64,000 bases of DNA from Anoplolepis gracilipes (taxonomy: Eukaryota; Arthropoda; Insecta; Hymenoptera; Formicidae). The notes below the pieces were generated by a model. It saw nothing but the letters and a program-made list of their open reading frames with translations, was not told the origin of the DNA and searched no databases. The position numbers were made by a program, and so were the translations under genes. Shown in pieces: positions 11,329-23,379 of this stretch. Location of the stretch: contig NC_132976.1 of the NCBI RefSeq assembly GCF_047496725.1, positions 4,680,001 through 4,744,000 of the forward strand, given 5' to 3'. Every line of letters begins with the position of its first letter. Within the stretch, counting starts at the first letter, position 1.

Positions 11329-12939
11329 CTAGAAAAGAATCTGAGTGTGGAAAGTGCTAACAAAACGAACAGACCTTGTATCGACGTTAATAATATGGTT
11401 TCCGGTTTCGGTTTAGATATTCCATCTCGAATGCATCATAATTAATTCGTGTGCATCGGGTGAGTGCTGCTTAAAAAAAAATCTAAAATTACATTTTTAT
11501 TAGTTAATTTAATATTGTATTGTATAATCTACTGTAGAATCTATTGCTCTTTAAGCGAGGAACTACATGTCAATACGAACTGGTAAGCGCAAATATATTT
11601 TTATTCGTGCGATAATAATATATTACAGAGTATCATTCTTTCGTTACACGTTGTATATATTAGCCTTGAATATTATGAAACTATAATCTTCCACCGTTAC
11701 TTTTGTGTTTTTTTTAGCTTAAGCGTCATTATTTATTTTTTTTCGGCTTTTTATATTTAATCTTTCATACATGTCGAATGCGGTTATAAATCGCGCTTTG
11801 ATATCATCTCTAAAACACAAGCAGACCGTCCAACGAATATCGATCGTATATAATATCTATGTCACCGCGAGCGGATTTGAAAACAAGAAAAATTAATATC
11901 ATTCTACATCTCGTTTATCATTTGATCATCCAGAATGTATACAGTCACATCGAAATGTCATTGTTTTCGTAGATTGTATTTCTCATTAACTAAAGTTGCT
12001 AAACGAATATTATATATCGTATACCATCGTTAACAAGTATACATAGAAAAGATTTTCTACTTTAGTGTGAAAGGTTAAAAGAAAGAAACAAAAGATATTT
12101 AACGAAAGAACGAATTTAGCGTGGAAAATATTAATATTATTATAATTTTGATGAGAGCATTTAGTTGTCGATGTATTATACGATATATCATCTCGTACAT
12201 GCCATATTGTTGTCACTAAACATTTATTCAGACGGATTTGCATATAAAATATATACGGAGAAATCAACCAATCAGGAATCTAATGAGATAAAGATACCAC
12301 AATGTCGCTTAATATTATAATACATGTAAGGTATCTGTTCCTTTAAGTTACTTTCTGCACTTGGAGTGTACTACAAATGCTCTGTAGCGTTTAGATTGCA
12401 ATGTTAACTGATTCGTTTTGGTGAATTCCAGCAAAATAGAATCAATAATATATATATATATATATAATAATAGCAATTTTTTAAAGGCTTAGAGAGAGAC
12501 TGAATCATGACGAAATTTATTCGAGTCAATTTCAAATCAGTTTGTTTTTATAAACTCAGTTTACATCTTTCATCGATCGCATGTGAGTCAATCGCGTAAT
12601 CAGCTGATATTTGAAAACGCGGTGTAATATGTATACCGGGTTGGTTCAACAATGTGTGATATATATAGATATCAAGCATTCCCTTCACCACAGGTAATCT
12701 CGACCAGACTCTTGCTCTTTATCGGATTACGCGATTGTTGCACAGAATCGAAAAGATACTGGCCGAGATGAATTCAGCTACGTAACATCGTATTATGTTG
12801 GCATTCGCAAAGTGTCGATGCCATTTGTCTCGTAGTTCTTTTTTTCATAAAATATCGCGCGGGAGGCTGAGAGCCTTTCTTACAAAAAAAAAAAATATAT
12901 ATATACCTTCTCGGTAATTAAAAACGCGCGAATGTCGAT

Positions 12940-13700
12940 GTGACGTCGATCGCAGAACGATCGGAAAAGGTGAGACGATACGAGAAGGACTCGCAGTTTC
13001 CTGGATTTCAAAAAACTCGGAAAAAGCTTCGTGACATGGAGCATCGTTGGCGGCGCTGAAGCAACGCCATTGGTCGGCGCAACTGCACCCGTTTATTGTA
13101 CCGCACGCGACAGCCAATGAGAGGCGACCTGCCGCGTCGTCGCCACTACACCTCCGGCCTATGGGGAAGTAGTTGTCGTACTGGAGGCTCGAACGCTCAA
13201 AAGATGTGCGAAGATTTTTGCTAAAAGTGCTCGAGTCTGTGGATGGATATATTTATTGTTTTTCGTGTCGGAAAAGACGCCGGGCGTGGATGGTGATTCG
13301 CGTGCACGTCCGTGATTTCGTCGTGAGTTCGGTTATCCTCAGTGAAAAGTGTCGTGAATATACGCGCGTTACCTCCTTCGTCGATGAGTGAGTTGATGAT
13401 GCGCGACGGACACAGATTTGCAAAAGTATTTGAATGAGCGAAGTGCCAGCCCGCGATGGCCCGCTTCTTTCCGATATCGCGAGAGACGTGTATCCCTTAT
13501 CGCGCGGAAGACGCGAAACTTGGCACCGCCGAGTGTCCACGGTGAATTTCAAAGCGTGAAAAGCGTTTTTAAGTGCTCCGACTACTGTACTATTCGGCTG
13601 CAATATAGTTCGGCGCGCCATTTAAATCGCGCTTCTTTCCCCTGTTCTCGACGACATCGAATGTATCGAATTTGATTAACGAACAAATTCGTACGATAAA
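12940..13700 (+). promoter_or_regulatory. CpG-rich promoter and predicted 5' UTR of l(3)mbt
   Basis: A strongly CpG-rich block about 0.7-1.4 kb upstream of the l(3)mbt start codon. It contains two CCAAT-type boxes in opposite orientation (CCATTGGTCGG near 13068 and GCCAATGAG near 13113). The start-codon exon begins after an acceptor (gttaacag, AG at 14348-14349), so a non-coding exon must lie upstream, and this block is the only good candidate. I cannot fix the donor. The open frames are Arg/Ser-rich and unlikely to be translated. Confidence 0.5.
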
Positions 13701-14350
13701 AACTTGTATTACCGATTGCCCTGCTGTGCTCGCATTTCTACGAAGGTAGAATCTTTTTTTCAATTCGTCCGCGAATTATGTAACAACGGTAACGACGCGA
13801 TATGCCGATGATAAACATTATGTCCACTAGGTTCGTAAAATTGTACTGGGCTCTTAATAAATGCATCATGCATTAGACTTTACGTAATGTATGATTTATT
13901 TATTAAAAATAGATTGGAAAACATCTCCATTATGTATCCATTAATTTACATTAAGATAAAACTTTATTTAGACTTAAAATATATTTGTGTTATTTTATTA
14001 AACTATATTAAATACTATTAAACTATATTAACTATATATATAATTTTAAATTTAAATTATTAATTTTTATGTTTTGTATAAACGTATGCAAATGTTTTTT
14101 TTTTTTTTTTTAATATTAATAACATAAAATTTAAATAATTTTTTAAAATAACGATTTATTGTATTAACTTGCTTTATAAAAGAAAAAAAGTTTAATATAT
14201 ATATTTTTAAGTATTTCTATCCTGAATTAAATTTAAGAAAAGAAAGAGGATTTATTTTCATAATCATACAGTAATGGATTACAAAATAGATCAATTTCAT
14301 ATTCCAAGGCTCAGTTATGAAACAATTTTATTGTCCTCTTTGTTAACAGA

Positions 14351-15868
14351 ATGGAAGAAGAAATAGTAGTAGACGATATAGATGAGAATAGTAGTGCGGA
14401 GACTCAGCAGAGGGATGGCTCAACAACTCCCGTAATGCCTTTGCTATATATTCAACAAAATAAATTACGTTCTACCCAATCAACAAATGCAAATCAAACC
14501 CTTGTTTCACCTAGTACTCAACTTACTGCCATTATTAATCCAGTTAATAACCAGGTAATTATTTGAAGCATATACAATATGTGTAACAGTATCTTATCTA
14601 ACAGCGGATCTTATTTAATATTAGTTTTTCTTTTTATAATTTAATATTGCAGATAGAAATAGAGACAATAATAAATATTGCAGATAAAAATAGAAAATCT
14701 TTTTACATGGATTACATTAATATTTGTATCTTATGTAAGCATTTTAATAGAATGTGTTATATATAGAGGGACAAAAAATACATAGTTAAATTATTTGTAA
14801 TAACCTAAAATTAAAACTTTTAAGTTGATCATATTTTTTAAGATTAATGAATAGATATCCTTATAAAATAATATTTTTTAATGATTTGCATTATGTTACA
14901 TTTATATTCCTGGAACAAAATGTGACAGTACTAAATATAGTACATGCTTAGTGTGCACATATATAGGTGAAGTCTTATTAGATTCTATGTGTAGGTGGTA
15001 GTCTAGTGAGTACATGTGTGGTGCATCTTTTCATAGTAAATATAGATTTGGTTAACAGAGACATTGCAATGAGACTCAAGTGAAAGAATGTACATAAAAT
15101 TAATTTTTTAAATTAAAAATATATATTTAAGTAAAATTATATTAAACAAAATATATTCCAAATTTGTAAAACTAATGAATTTCATTAGTTTGTACATCTA
15201 ATATGTCTTATCTCTTCTAAGTTGCTAAATATATTACACATAAAAATAAATATTAAATAGTTTAAAATGTTACAGTGTATATTGGCAATTAATATGAGGA
15301 ATTAGCTAAAAGTTGTTGAGAAATTAAGTTTCAAGGAAGATTGTGATTTTCATTTTTTCAAGCTAATTTTCCGTATCAGATGCATGTTTACATTTGTTAT
15401 TTAAAATTAAATTTTGTTCTAGATTGTAACTGGACAAAATAAAGTGTTTATACAAGGATCAGGGCAGGTAGCTACATCTCAAAGTAAACAACATATTGTG
15501 ATACATCGACCGATAAATACTGTGAGCACCGTAGCTACCTCACAGTCTCAAAAACATATTGTACTTAGAAAATCAACATCTACTGCTCAGATAGTGCCCC
15601 TGAGTACAACTCAAGGAAGTCAAACTAATGCACAAGTAGGAAAGCATACATTCGCATATCTGGGAACTCTCATTAAACCTAATAAGTCAAGAGAATCTGT
15701 TGTTATACCAGCAGGTAATTTCTACATTCTATAAATTTTAGAACACATCTACTTTGCACAATTTGCCAATTTAAATAATATAGGAAAACAAATATTACAT
15801 AGATAATATATACATATAAATATATATAAAATTGTATATATAAAAATATATAAAATTTATATTGTATG

Positions 15869-15923
<55 letters not shown>

Positions 15924-15966
15924 TATAAATTTAAATTATATAAATTATATATATAAATTTATATAT

Positions 15967-16005
<39 letters not shown>

Positions 16006-19000
16006 ATATATAATTTTATATATATATAAATAAACATAAAATATTAAATACATAATATATATTAATGTATAAAATGATATCTGCATGTTTGATAAAAATA
16101 ATATCTACATATTTAATTATAATGTTTTTTTTTTAAATTAATGTTTAATAATGTTTTTCTAATTTTAATTATGTTATAATTTTAGGTGCTCTAACATCAA
16201 CTCAAATATCCAAGCCAAAATTAGTAATTACTCCAGTAATATCTCAACTAGCTCAGACATCAACAAGTACTACAAGTGGTCAGAGTCAACCTTCTAAACA
16301 TATGGCAAACTTACTATTGCCAGTAAACATTCCTCAGCAGAGTGGTACGACAAAACCTAGCATGTTTAATTTAAAAATAAATAATGGTCAGCTCAGTACA
16401 GAAAGCAAAGGAACTATAACAGGTATAAACAAGTTTTTCTTAGAAATATATGTATATATTTACATCATATTAAAAGACATAATTTTTCTTGCACTTCCTA
16501 TTTTAGTGTTACGTGAGTCAAAAACGACGAATTCAACGACACATCCTCCACCGTTGCATCCAATAGCAAAAATGAGTCTTTTAAATGCAAAGGGTAATTC
16601 TAATACCATAGATAGTATAAAAATTACTGAAAATCCAGATTCAGCTGTTATCACACCTATTCCAAAAAAGGAAGACAATCCGCCAGAAAAGAGGAAAAAA
16701 ACAATTAGCAACATATTACGAGGTTCCGCTGAAAAACGAATGAAAAAACAAAATATTACAAAATCTCAAGACAGCCTGGCTGATACTAATTATGCATTAA
16801 GTAGTCCAGAATCTGAACAGGATAAAGATAAGAAAGCTCAAAATGATGATGATATTACATTGATAAAAGTCGTTCCTAGTGAGGATAAAATGTCAAAACT
16901 CAATACAAATGTGGATGATGATATAAAAATAGAAATTATTAAAACTCCCACGAATTGTAGCGTTGAAACAATATCAGACAATAAGAATGAAACAAAAAAT
17001 AATAACCATGATGAAACAAAAGAGCAATTAAATACTTTGAATCAGAACAATACCAATTTTGATGCAACTAAAGTTTTAGATTGGAAGGATGGTGTTGGTA
17101 CTTTACCTGGGAGTAATTTACAGGTAAGAAAGCAATATTAATGAAAAACATTGGTTAGCATATATTTGAAGTAAAAAATTAAAAATTTATCATGCTATTT
17201 TATGAGCATTATAATTTTTTATTACATTCAAACATTGATGTATATGTGCATACCTCAATGATTTATTTATTATTCCATTTAGTTTCGTATGAATGAATTT
17301 GGCATTATGGAAGTAGTGGAAGAAGATGAAAGCAGTAAACAAAATAAAGATGGTATTGGCGACAAAGAAAACGTATGTTTGACACAAAATTCCTCGAAGA
17401 ACAATCTAGGGATTGTTAATAATACTAATCTAGATAAAAAAGGTAAGTTATAATTAATTCATTTTTATAATTTGATATAATAAGCATTTATATATGACTA
17501 TAGTGGAATATATTTGATTTAGCTGATGATAGAAAATCTAGATCGTTATCTGCAGACACAATGTATCATTGTGAAGCTTGCGGATGTTACGGATTGGCTG
17601 CTGAATTTGAAAGTCCGATATCATGTAGTCCTTCCTGCACAGAAATAATAGAAGCTAAAAAACAGCCTATAAATCGAAAAGAAAAGGATTTAAAGTATGC
17701 ATTGTGAATATGTAAATGTTAATAATATAGAATAATTATGAAAATGAAACATTTATATTTATATAAATTTTTATTATTTATAGAGAGTTACGTGTGAAAA
17801 AGAAACGCAAGAGATTATTACAAGAACCACAATGGTCAAAGGATATGGATGATAAGGCCGATGAAAAGACACAAGATAAGGCAAAGTCGGAAACGGATGA
17901 AGAAAAAGATGCTATAGTAGGTATAGACGATGAGAGTCAAGGAGATTCATCAGAATCTAAGGTAAGAATTAAATATAGATTGGATATAATTTTTAATTAT
18001 CAAATTACTACATGAAAGATTAAAATATAATAATGAAATTTTTCAAATTTTATGTACAGTATCCTTGGCAAAGAGGAAAATTGGGTTTTTCATGGCCAAA
18101 ATATCTTGAACATTGTAAAGCAAAAGCAGCACCTGTTAAGTTATTCAAGGATCCTTTTCCCTACAGTAAAAATCATTTTAGAGTTGGAATGAAGTTAGAA
18201 GGTATAGATCCGGAACATCCTTCGCGATATTGTGTTCTGACTGTTGTCGAGATTGTAGGCAAGTTATGATATGCATATAATGTAGTATAATAATGAAATG
18301 AAATCTCTCTTAAATGTGTGTGTATGATATATATATATATATATATGATATATGATGTAGGTTATCGAATGCGTCTGCACTTCGATGGTTATCCGGAAAA
18401 TTATGATTTCTGGGTAAATGCAGATAGTATGAATATATTTCCAGCTGGTTGGGCTGAAAAGAATGGCAAGAAATTGGATCCACCAAAGGGTTATGTAACT
18501 GGCAATTTTAATTGGAATGCATATCTAAAAATTTGTAAAGCGACTGCAGCAGCGAAGAATATATTTCCAAATAAAAGTGTGCTTCAAACAGTCTTTCCCA
18601 CGGGTTTTCGCGTGGGCATGAAGTTGGAGGCGATAGATAGAAAGCATTCTTCACTGCTTTGTGTTGCCAGCATAGCAGGTTTGATGGATTCTCGAATATT
18701 GGTCCATTTTGATTCCTGGGACGAAGTGTACGATTACTGGGCTGATGCTAGTTCACCGTATATTCATCCTGTAGGATGGTCTCATCACAATGGGCGTCTT
18801 TTGATGCCACCAAATAGTAAGAAGTTTGAAATTAATACTTCACAATTTATTTATATTTTTCTGTATTTATATAATTATAATCTATTATAACAATTATAAT
18901 TATAATGCAATTAGATTATAAAGATTCCAAATCTTTTACCTGGGATGCATATTTGAGAGAAACCGGCACGACGGCTGCACCATCTAGGGCGTTCAAACAA

Positions 19001-20585
19001 CGACCACCTTGTGCATTTAAACGTGGCATGAAACTGGAAGCGGTGGATAAACGAGTTCCTCAGCTAATTAGAGTGGCAACAGTTGAGGATGTGAAAGATC
19101 ACCAGTTTGTATTGATCACATATTTATATTTTATCTATTTTTTATTTCCCGAGATAATAATTATGTACTTTTTATAGGTTGAAAATAAGATTTGATGGTT
19201 GGCCTGAAACTCATGCCTATTGGGTTGACGATGATTCAACTGATATTCATCCTGTAGGCTGGTGCTCGAAAACTAGTCATCCACTGGAACCACCACTTAG
19301 TAAATATCCGTTTCAGTTCGTATTACAAAATATTCTAATTCATACGATATTACTGACTTATTTTGTTATTTTATAGCGCCTGATAATTTAAACGATCGAC
19401 CAGAATGTGGTACATATGGCTGCCGAGGTATAGGACATATAAAGGGACCTAAATTTGCAACACATAATTCGGCATCCGGTTGTCCGTACTCTCTTCAAAA
19501 TTTAAATAAATCAGTACAGATGCCTGATAGACTTAGTTCGACAAGACATGAAGCCTATGATTTTGAAGAGGAAATGCAAGAAAAACCTAAATTAGAGAAG
19601 ACTGATAAAATAAAAATGGAAAAGTGTGAAAAATCTGATAAACTTATGTTTACAGATGACAGATTATTAATAATTGAGAAGGAGATTAAACAAGAAGATG
19701 GAGATTTGTCTGATAAAAATGATAAATTTGAAAATAGATCAGAAAATTCAGAAAAGTATGTAGTAGAACATAGCAAAATGAAATTAGAATGAATATGAAT
19801 ATGGTGAGTGGAATAAATAATACTTATTGATTTTTTGTTGCATAGATCGAGTAAATCCAAACATTTGCATAGTGACGGACAAACGGATGATGATGAAGTT
19901 TCGAGAAAACGAAAAAAAAGGTTTGTTGAAAAAGAAAAAATTAATTTTTTCCATTTTTATATAAAATTATAATTTAACATTAAATTTTAGACGCCCAATT
20001 TCGGAAGACTCTTTGTTTTCTGTTTCCAATATTACATCATATAGTGATTTGCATTGGAATCCTGTTTCATATGCTGCAAATATGCCAGACAAGCAATTAC
20101 GTAAAGAATTATATCATTCTGTATATAATCCTGGATATAATCCATTGCCAAATGCACCGCATGTATGGGCGAAACATAGCAATGCTTTAAACAGAGTAGT
20201 AGCAAGACAAACTACAAATCCACGACGGTGGTCAAATGAAGAAGTGATTAAATTTATACAGAGTATGCCTAATTGTGCAGAAGCTGGGAATGTTTTTAGA
20301 CAGCACGTAAGTTTTAGAGCAAGTGCAGTAATAATAACTTAAATAGTAATAATAGATAAAATTAACTTAATAGTAATAATAAATTAAATTTGTTAATTAT
20401 TTAAATTATATTACATACATATATTGTATATATTGTTTTGTAATATTATTACATTGCAGAATATTGATGGCGAAGCATTTTTAATGTTGACGCAAGAGGA
20501 CTTGGTATCAGTACTATGTCTACGACTTGGGCCTGCAATTAAGCTCTATAATAGTATAGTTTTATTACGTCAAAAAGCATCATGA
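14351..20585 (+). CDS. l(3)mbt: Lethal(3)malignant brain tumor (L3MBTL-type chromatin repressor)
   Basis: Fifteen in-phase coding exons: 14351-14554, 15423-15714, 16186-16422, 16507-17123, 17283-17442, 17523-17694, 17784-17961, 18060-18258, 18361-18816, 18915-19104, 19178-19299, 19377-19755, 19846-19920, 19991-20306, 20460-20585; 1240 residues. The N-terminal 500 are Ser/Thr/Gln-rich and low complexity. Then come an FCS-type zinc finger (C520, C523, C538, C542), three MBT repeats (about 621-730, 735-840, 842-943; WPKYLEHCKA, GMKLEGID, FDGYPENYDFW), a C2HC zinc finger (C953, C958, H972, C978) and a C-terminal SAM domain (from RRWSNEEV, about 1173-1240). Family knowledge: MBT repeats bind mono- or dimethyl-lysine histone tails; L(3)mbt acts in the LINT and dREAM repressor complexes, silencing germline genes in soma. 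Three MBT repeats separate it from Sfmbt, which has four. Intron 8 uses a GC donor. Confidence 0.96.
15874..15917. repeat. (TA)n microsatellite in l(3)mbt intron 2
   Basis: About 44 bp of TA repeats. The intron from 15715 to 16185 is dominated by TA-rich DNA, with a second array near 15970-16002. Confidence 0.95.
18060..19299 (+). other. l(3)mbt: Three MBT repeats of l(3)mbt (exons 8-11)
   Basis: Repeat 1 spans exon 8 and the start of exon 9, repeat 2 the rest of exon 9, and repeat 3 exons 10-11. Each carries the typical W-x-x-Y-L motif, a GMKLE(G/A)(I/V)D block, an FD(G/S)W-type strand and a PxGW motif near its end. The conserved Asp and aromatic-cage positions appear intact by eye, so methyl-lysine binding is plausible. 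Confidence 0.9.
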
Positions 20586-20998
20586 ATTATGCATGAGCAA
20601 AGCATATGTTTATTGATTGAATCATGAAATATGGCAGCTGTTGTGATATATCATCTCTATTTAAAACATTAATAAGGTAATATAATACAAATTGTTTTGC
20701 TAATAAGTTTCAGAATTGTCATTTTTTCAATTCAATGTCAGTAAGCAAGTTGGAAACGAATGAGAGACAAATACGAATATATTATAAGCGTCTGATTAAA
20801 GAGTTCTGAAATATTTATTTCAAATTTTTTGTTTAAATCGAAATTTGAGAAAGAAAGATAATTATAGCAATGTGTGTGATAATTCAAAGTCATGCATTGT
20901 TCATAAGTACTTACAATCATATGACATAATTTTTCGTATAAAATAAGTATTGTGGATCATGTACAAATGTAAATATTGTTTTAATTATAAAGTATTGT

Positions 20999-21004
20999 AA
21001 TAAA
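20999..21004 (+). terminator. Candidate poly(A) signal of l(3)mbt
   Basis: AATAAA about 410 bp after the stop codon at 20583-20585. Position and hexamer fit a 3' end, but other AT-rich hexamers lie nearby, so the real cleavage site is uncertain. Confidence 0.4.
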
Positions 21005-21350
21005 ATACTTATGCAACCTTTCCACTTAATCATGTCATGTATGTTTCTAGAAATAGGTTTAGAAATTAGAAATCAAATTTATATAAAAAAAGCAACATAT
21101 AAAAGAATATTGATATTTAAATATTATATCTAAATTATTCTGCTTTTTTTACGTTAAATAATTAAAATTCTTTATAGATGCATGTATTATATTAACCTTT
21201 ACATTCGAAATAAAATGATTAAGTTTTTCAGAGAAAAAAAGGAAAAAATAAGACACATAACTATAAAGAACAAAATTATATAAATTGTGTATTGCGATTA
21301 TAGTTTGCATTATATTAATGTTTTAAGAACTGCAATATTTCTCTTTGATT

Positions 21351-21451
21351 TCAAGTCGCAGTCGGTTGTTGGCTTGAAACGCGACGGATTATAAAATCAT
21401 AGTCAAAATCTCTATTTATTCCGCGTTTATTACCGTCTAAGAATAAATTTT
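21351..21451 (-). other. Orphan exon-like island (terminal exon?), strand ambiguous
   Basis: On the minus strand an acceptor with a T-rich tract (attttttgcgcag) precedes an open stretch of 32 codons (starts NLFLDGNKRG, ends VSSQQPTAT) and a TGA at 21353-21351. Its composition is less AT-rich than its surroundings. On the plus strand a competing acceptor (ctctttgatttcaag) precedes SQSVVGLKRDGL and a stop. No partner exon is recognisable. It may be a last exon of an unrecognised gene, an alternative exon, or chance. Confidence 0.25.
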
Positions 21452-22020
21452 CTGCGCAAAAAATTAATGAAAATATTGTTTCAATGCATATAAGTAATTG
21501 ATATTACACATTATGCGATTTCGATATCAGCAATTCATTTTTGTGTGTCCAGAATTAATCAAAATTCTATTTCATATTATACCAATGTGTATAATAAAAA
21601 TGCAATTGTAAATAATATACAATTATTAATAATATACAATTAAATAAATAATATACAATTATCATTGAGTATATGTAGTTGTATAATTCATTTAATCATA
21701 TGTATTTTGCATTTTCATTACTGAGAATATTATTTTAAAATTATTATAATATATTTTGAAAATATATTTATTTTATGAGTATATATTATAATTGAATTTA
21801 TCATATTTGTAAAACAAATATATTAATAATATGTTTAGTTCAATTATAGTAGTCAAAATAAATCTTCACATTTCTATATATATCGAACTATTATTTTTTT
21901 ATTTTTATATATCTGAAATATGTATTTTGACGATTATTTTTATCTTATATTACTACTATAATATTAAATAATATTCCTACTATAATATAATTATTCTAAT
22001 CAATTTTTTTTTTCATATAG

Positions 22021-22127
22021 GGCCAAATCTCTATGGACGATGTATCTGTTATCGCGATGTTACCGACCGACAGCTAAGGGATCTTGAATTATCTTTAGGC
22101 ACAGCACGTCCAAGCCCATTTCAATGA
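22021..22127 (+). other. Orphan exon-like island (possible terminal coding exon)
   Basis: A polypyrimidine tract and acceptor (cttttttttttcatatag type) end at 22020. The next 107 bp are markedly less AT-rich than the flanks and stay open in the frame that needs one base from an upstream exon: 34 residues starting PNLYGRCICYRDVTDRQ, ending ARPSPFQ, then TGA at 22125-22127. I do not recognise the peptide. It lies 1.4 kb past the l(3)mbt stop and could be an alternative last exon of that gene (several of its exons end in the right phase) or part of a separate gene. Confidence 0.3.
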
Positions 22128-22329
22128 AATCTTGATAGAATTTTATAATTACATTTATAATTTTATCATCTATAATGTGCATCGTGATTAAGATAAGTAT
22201 TAATATTCGATATGTATATATATTTGTATTTACAATCAATTTTTTTCCGAACAGTGTTCGACTGAGGGTTTATTATCTACTGCTGCTTTGCAATATCATT
22301 TGACTGAGTTGCAATGTATATATTTGTAT

Positions 22330-22330
22330 A

Positions 22331-22362
<32 letters not shown>
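22330..22362. repeat. (TG)n(TA)n compound microsatellite
   Basis: Ten TG units followed directly by TA units. Confidence 0.9.
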
Positions 22363-22363
<1 letters not shown>

Positions 22364-23073
22364 AATAGATACTTTTCATACACCAATAATTATTAATACT
22401 TAACTTTTATTAAATTTGAGTAATCGGGATTTTACGATAAAGATTTATAAAGTTAACTATTATTTTTTCTTGCTTTAACACACATATGTAAGTATATAGT
22501 AGAAACTTTACTTTTTAACACTACTAACTATATATTGTTTGTATTAAATAATAGTATGTATTTTCTGTAATATGTTTTATGCAAACATACACACAAGAAC
22601 TGAGAAAGATTGCCATATATTCAATTAAAAATATAATTTTATTAATATCAGTAAAATTCGTTAATATCAGATAGACAATATAATGCTCTCGATTTAAAAA
22701 AAAAACAATTTTAAAAAGGGAGTTATTATTTGGAAACAAACAAGAATTTAAATTATATGTATATAAGTATTATTATATATAAATTTTATGTATATATATA
22801 TATATATACATATATAAAAATCTTTATATATTGAATGTAGTTTGGCATCTTTCTCCTAGTATATTTTTACAAGAGATTTAATTTAAAGTAAATAATGATT
22901 TACGAATCGCTGGAATTTGATGATTATTTCAATTAGAATTTATTACAATAATCGTTTGTGATATGTGTTTTTGTTAAAGTTTGCTCTTTACGAATTTATT
23001 CACGAAAATTATTTCTAAATTGACACAATCAATTCATTTAAATTAAGTTAGATTGTTAATTTTTATAATATAT

Positions 23074-23139
23074 ACCTCATGAATTCATGTTTAATTTTAA
23101 ATAAAACGCGCAAAATGCGTAAACATGAATTCATTAGGT
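23074..23139. repeat. 20-bp inverted repeat with 26-nt loop
   Basis: ACCTCATGAATTCATGTTTA at 23074-23093 pairs with 23120-23139, with one mismatch. Each arm also contains the small palindrome ATGAATTCAT. It lies about 300 bp before the CpG-rich fringe leader. Its function is unknown. Confidence 0.8.
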
Positions 23140-23379
23140 GATTCGATCGGTGGTATAAATCGTAATGAGAAAAATAATTAGAATATAAGGTAAGAATATA
23201 TATAGAGATATTTCAAATATTTTCTTATAAACTAAAAAAGATATATATTTTTATTTGATATTTCTATCCCCACTTCTCAATTGCGTGTTATTTGAAAAAC
23301 AAAAAAAAAGACATGTATACACTTCTTGCGCTCTATCCCTTCTCTCGCGCCAGCTGTTGGCATCACTTCTCTCCCCCCT

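Larger units (their letters stand above)
9260..12900. other. Intergenic spacer between the PCMTD and l(3)mbt promoters
   Basis: AT-rich with short CpG-richer patches. It contains (TA)n arrays (about 9450-9470, 10498-10540, 10580-10624, 12450-12470) and a pure (GA)n tract. I found no exon-like island with matching splice sites and no RNA gene. Confidence 0.5.

Noticed and set aside
18255..18256. GT donor four bases before the GC donor in l(3)mbt exon 8
   Set aside because: Using it would shift the frame in the MBT repeat; only the GC donor restores the conserved sequence.
19756..19792. Read-through end of l(3)mbt at a TGA after MKLE
   Set aside because: Donor AA|gtatgt at 19756 joins in phase to 19846 and leads to the SAM domain, so the stop is intronic in the main transcript.
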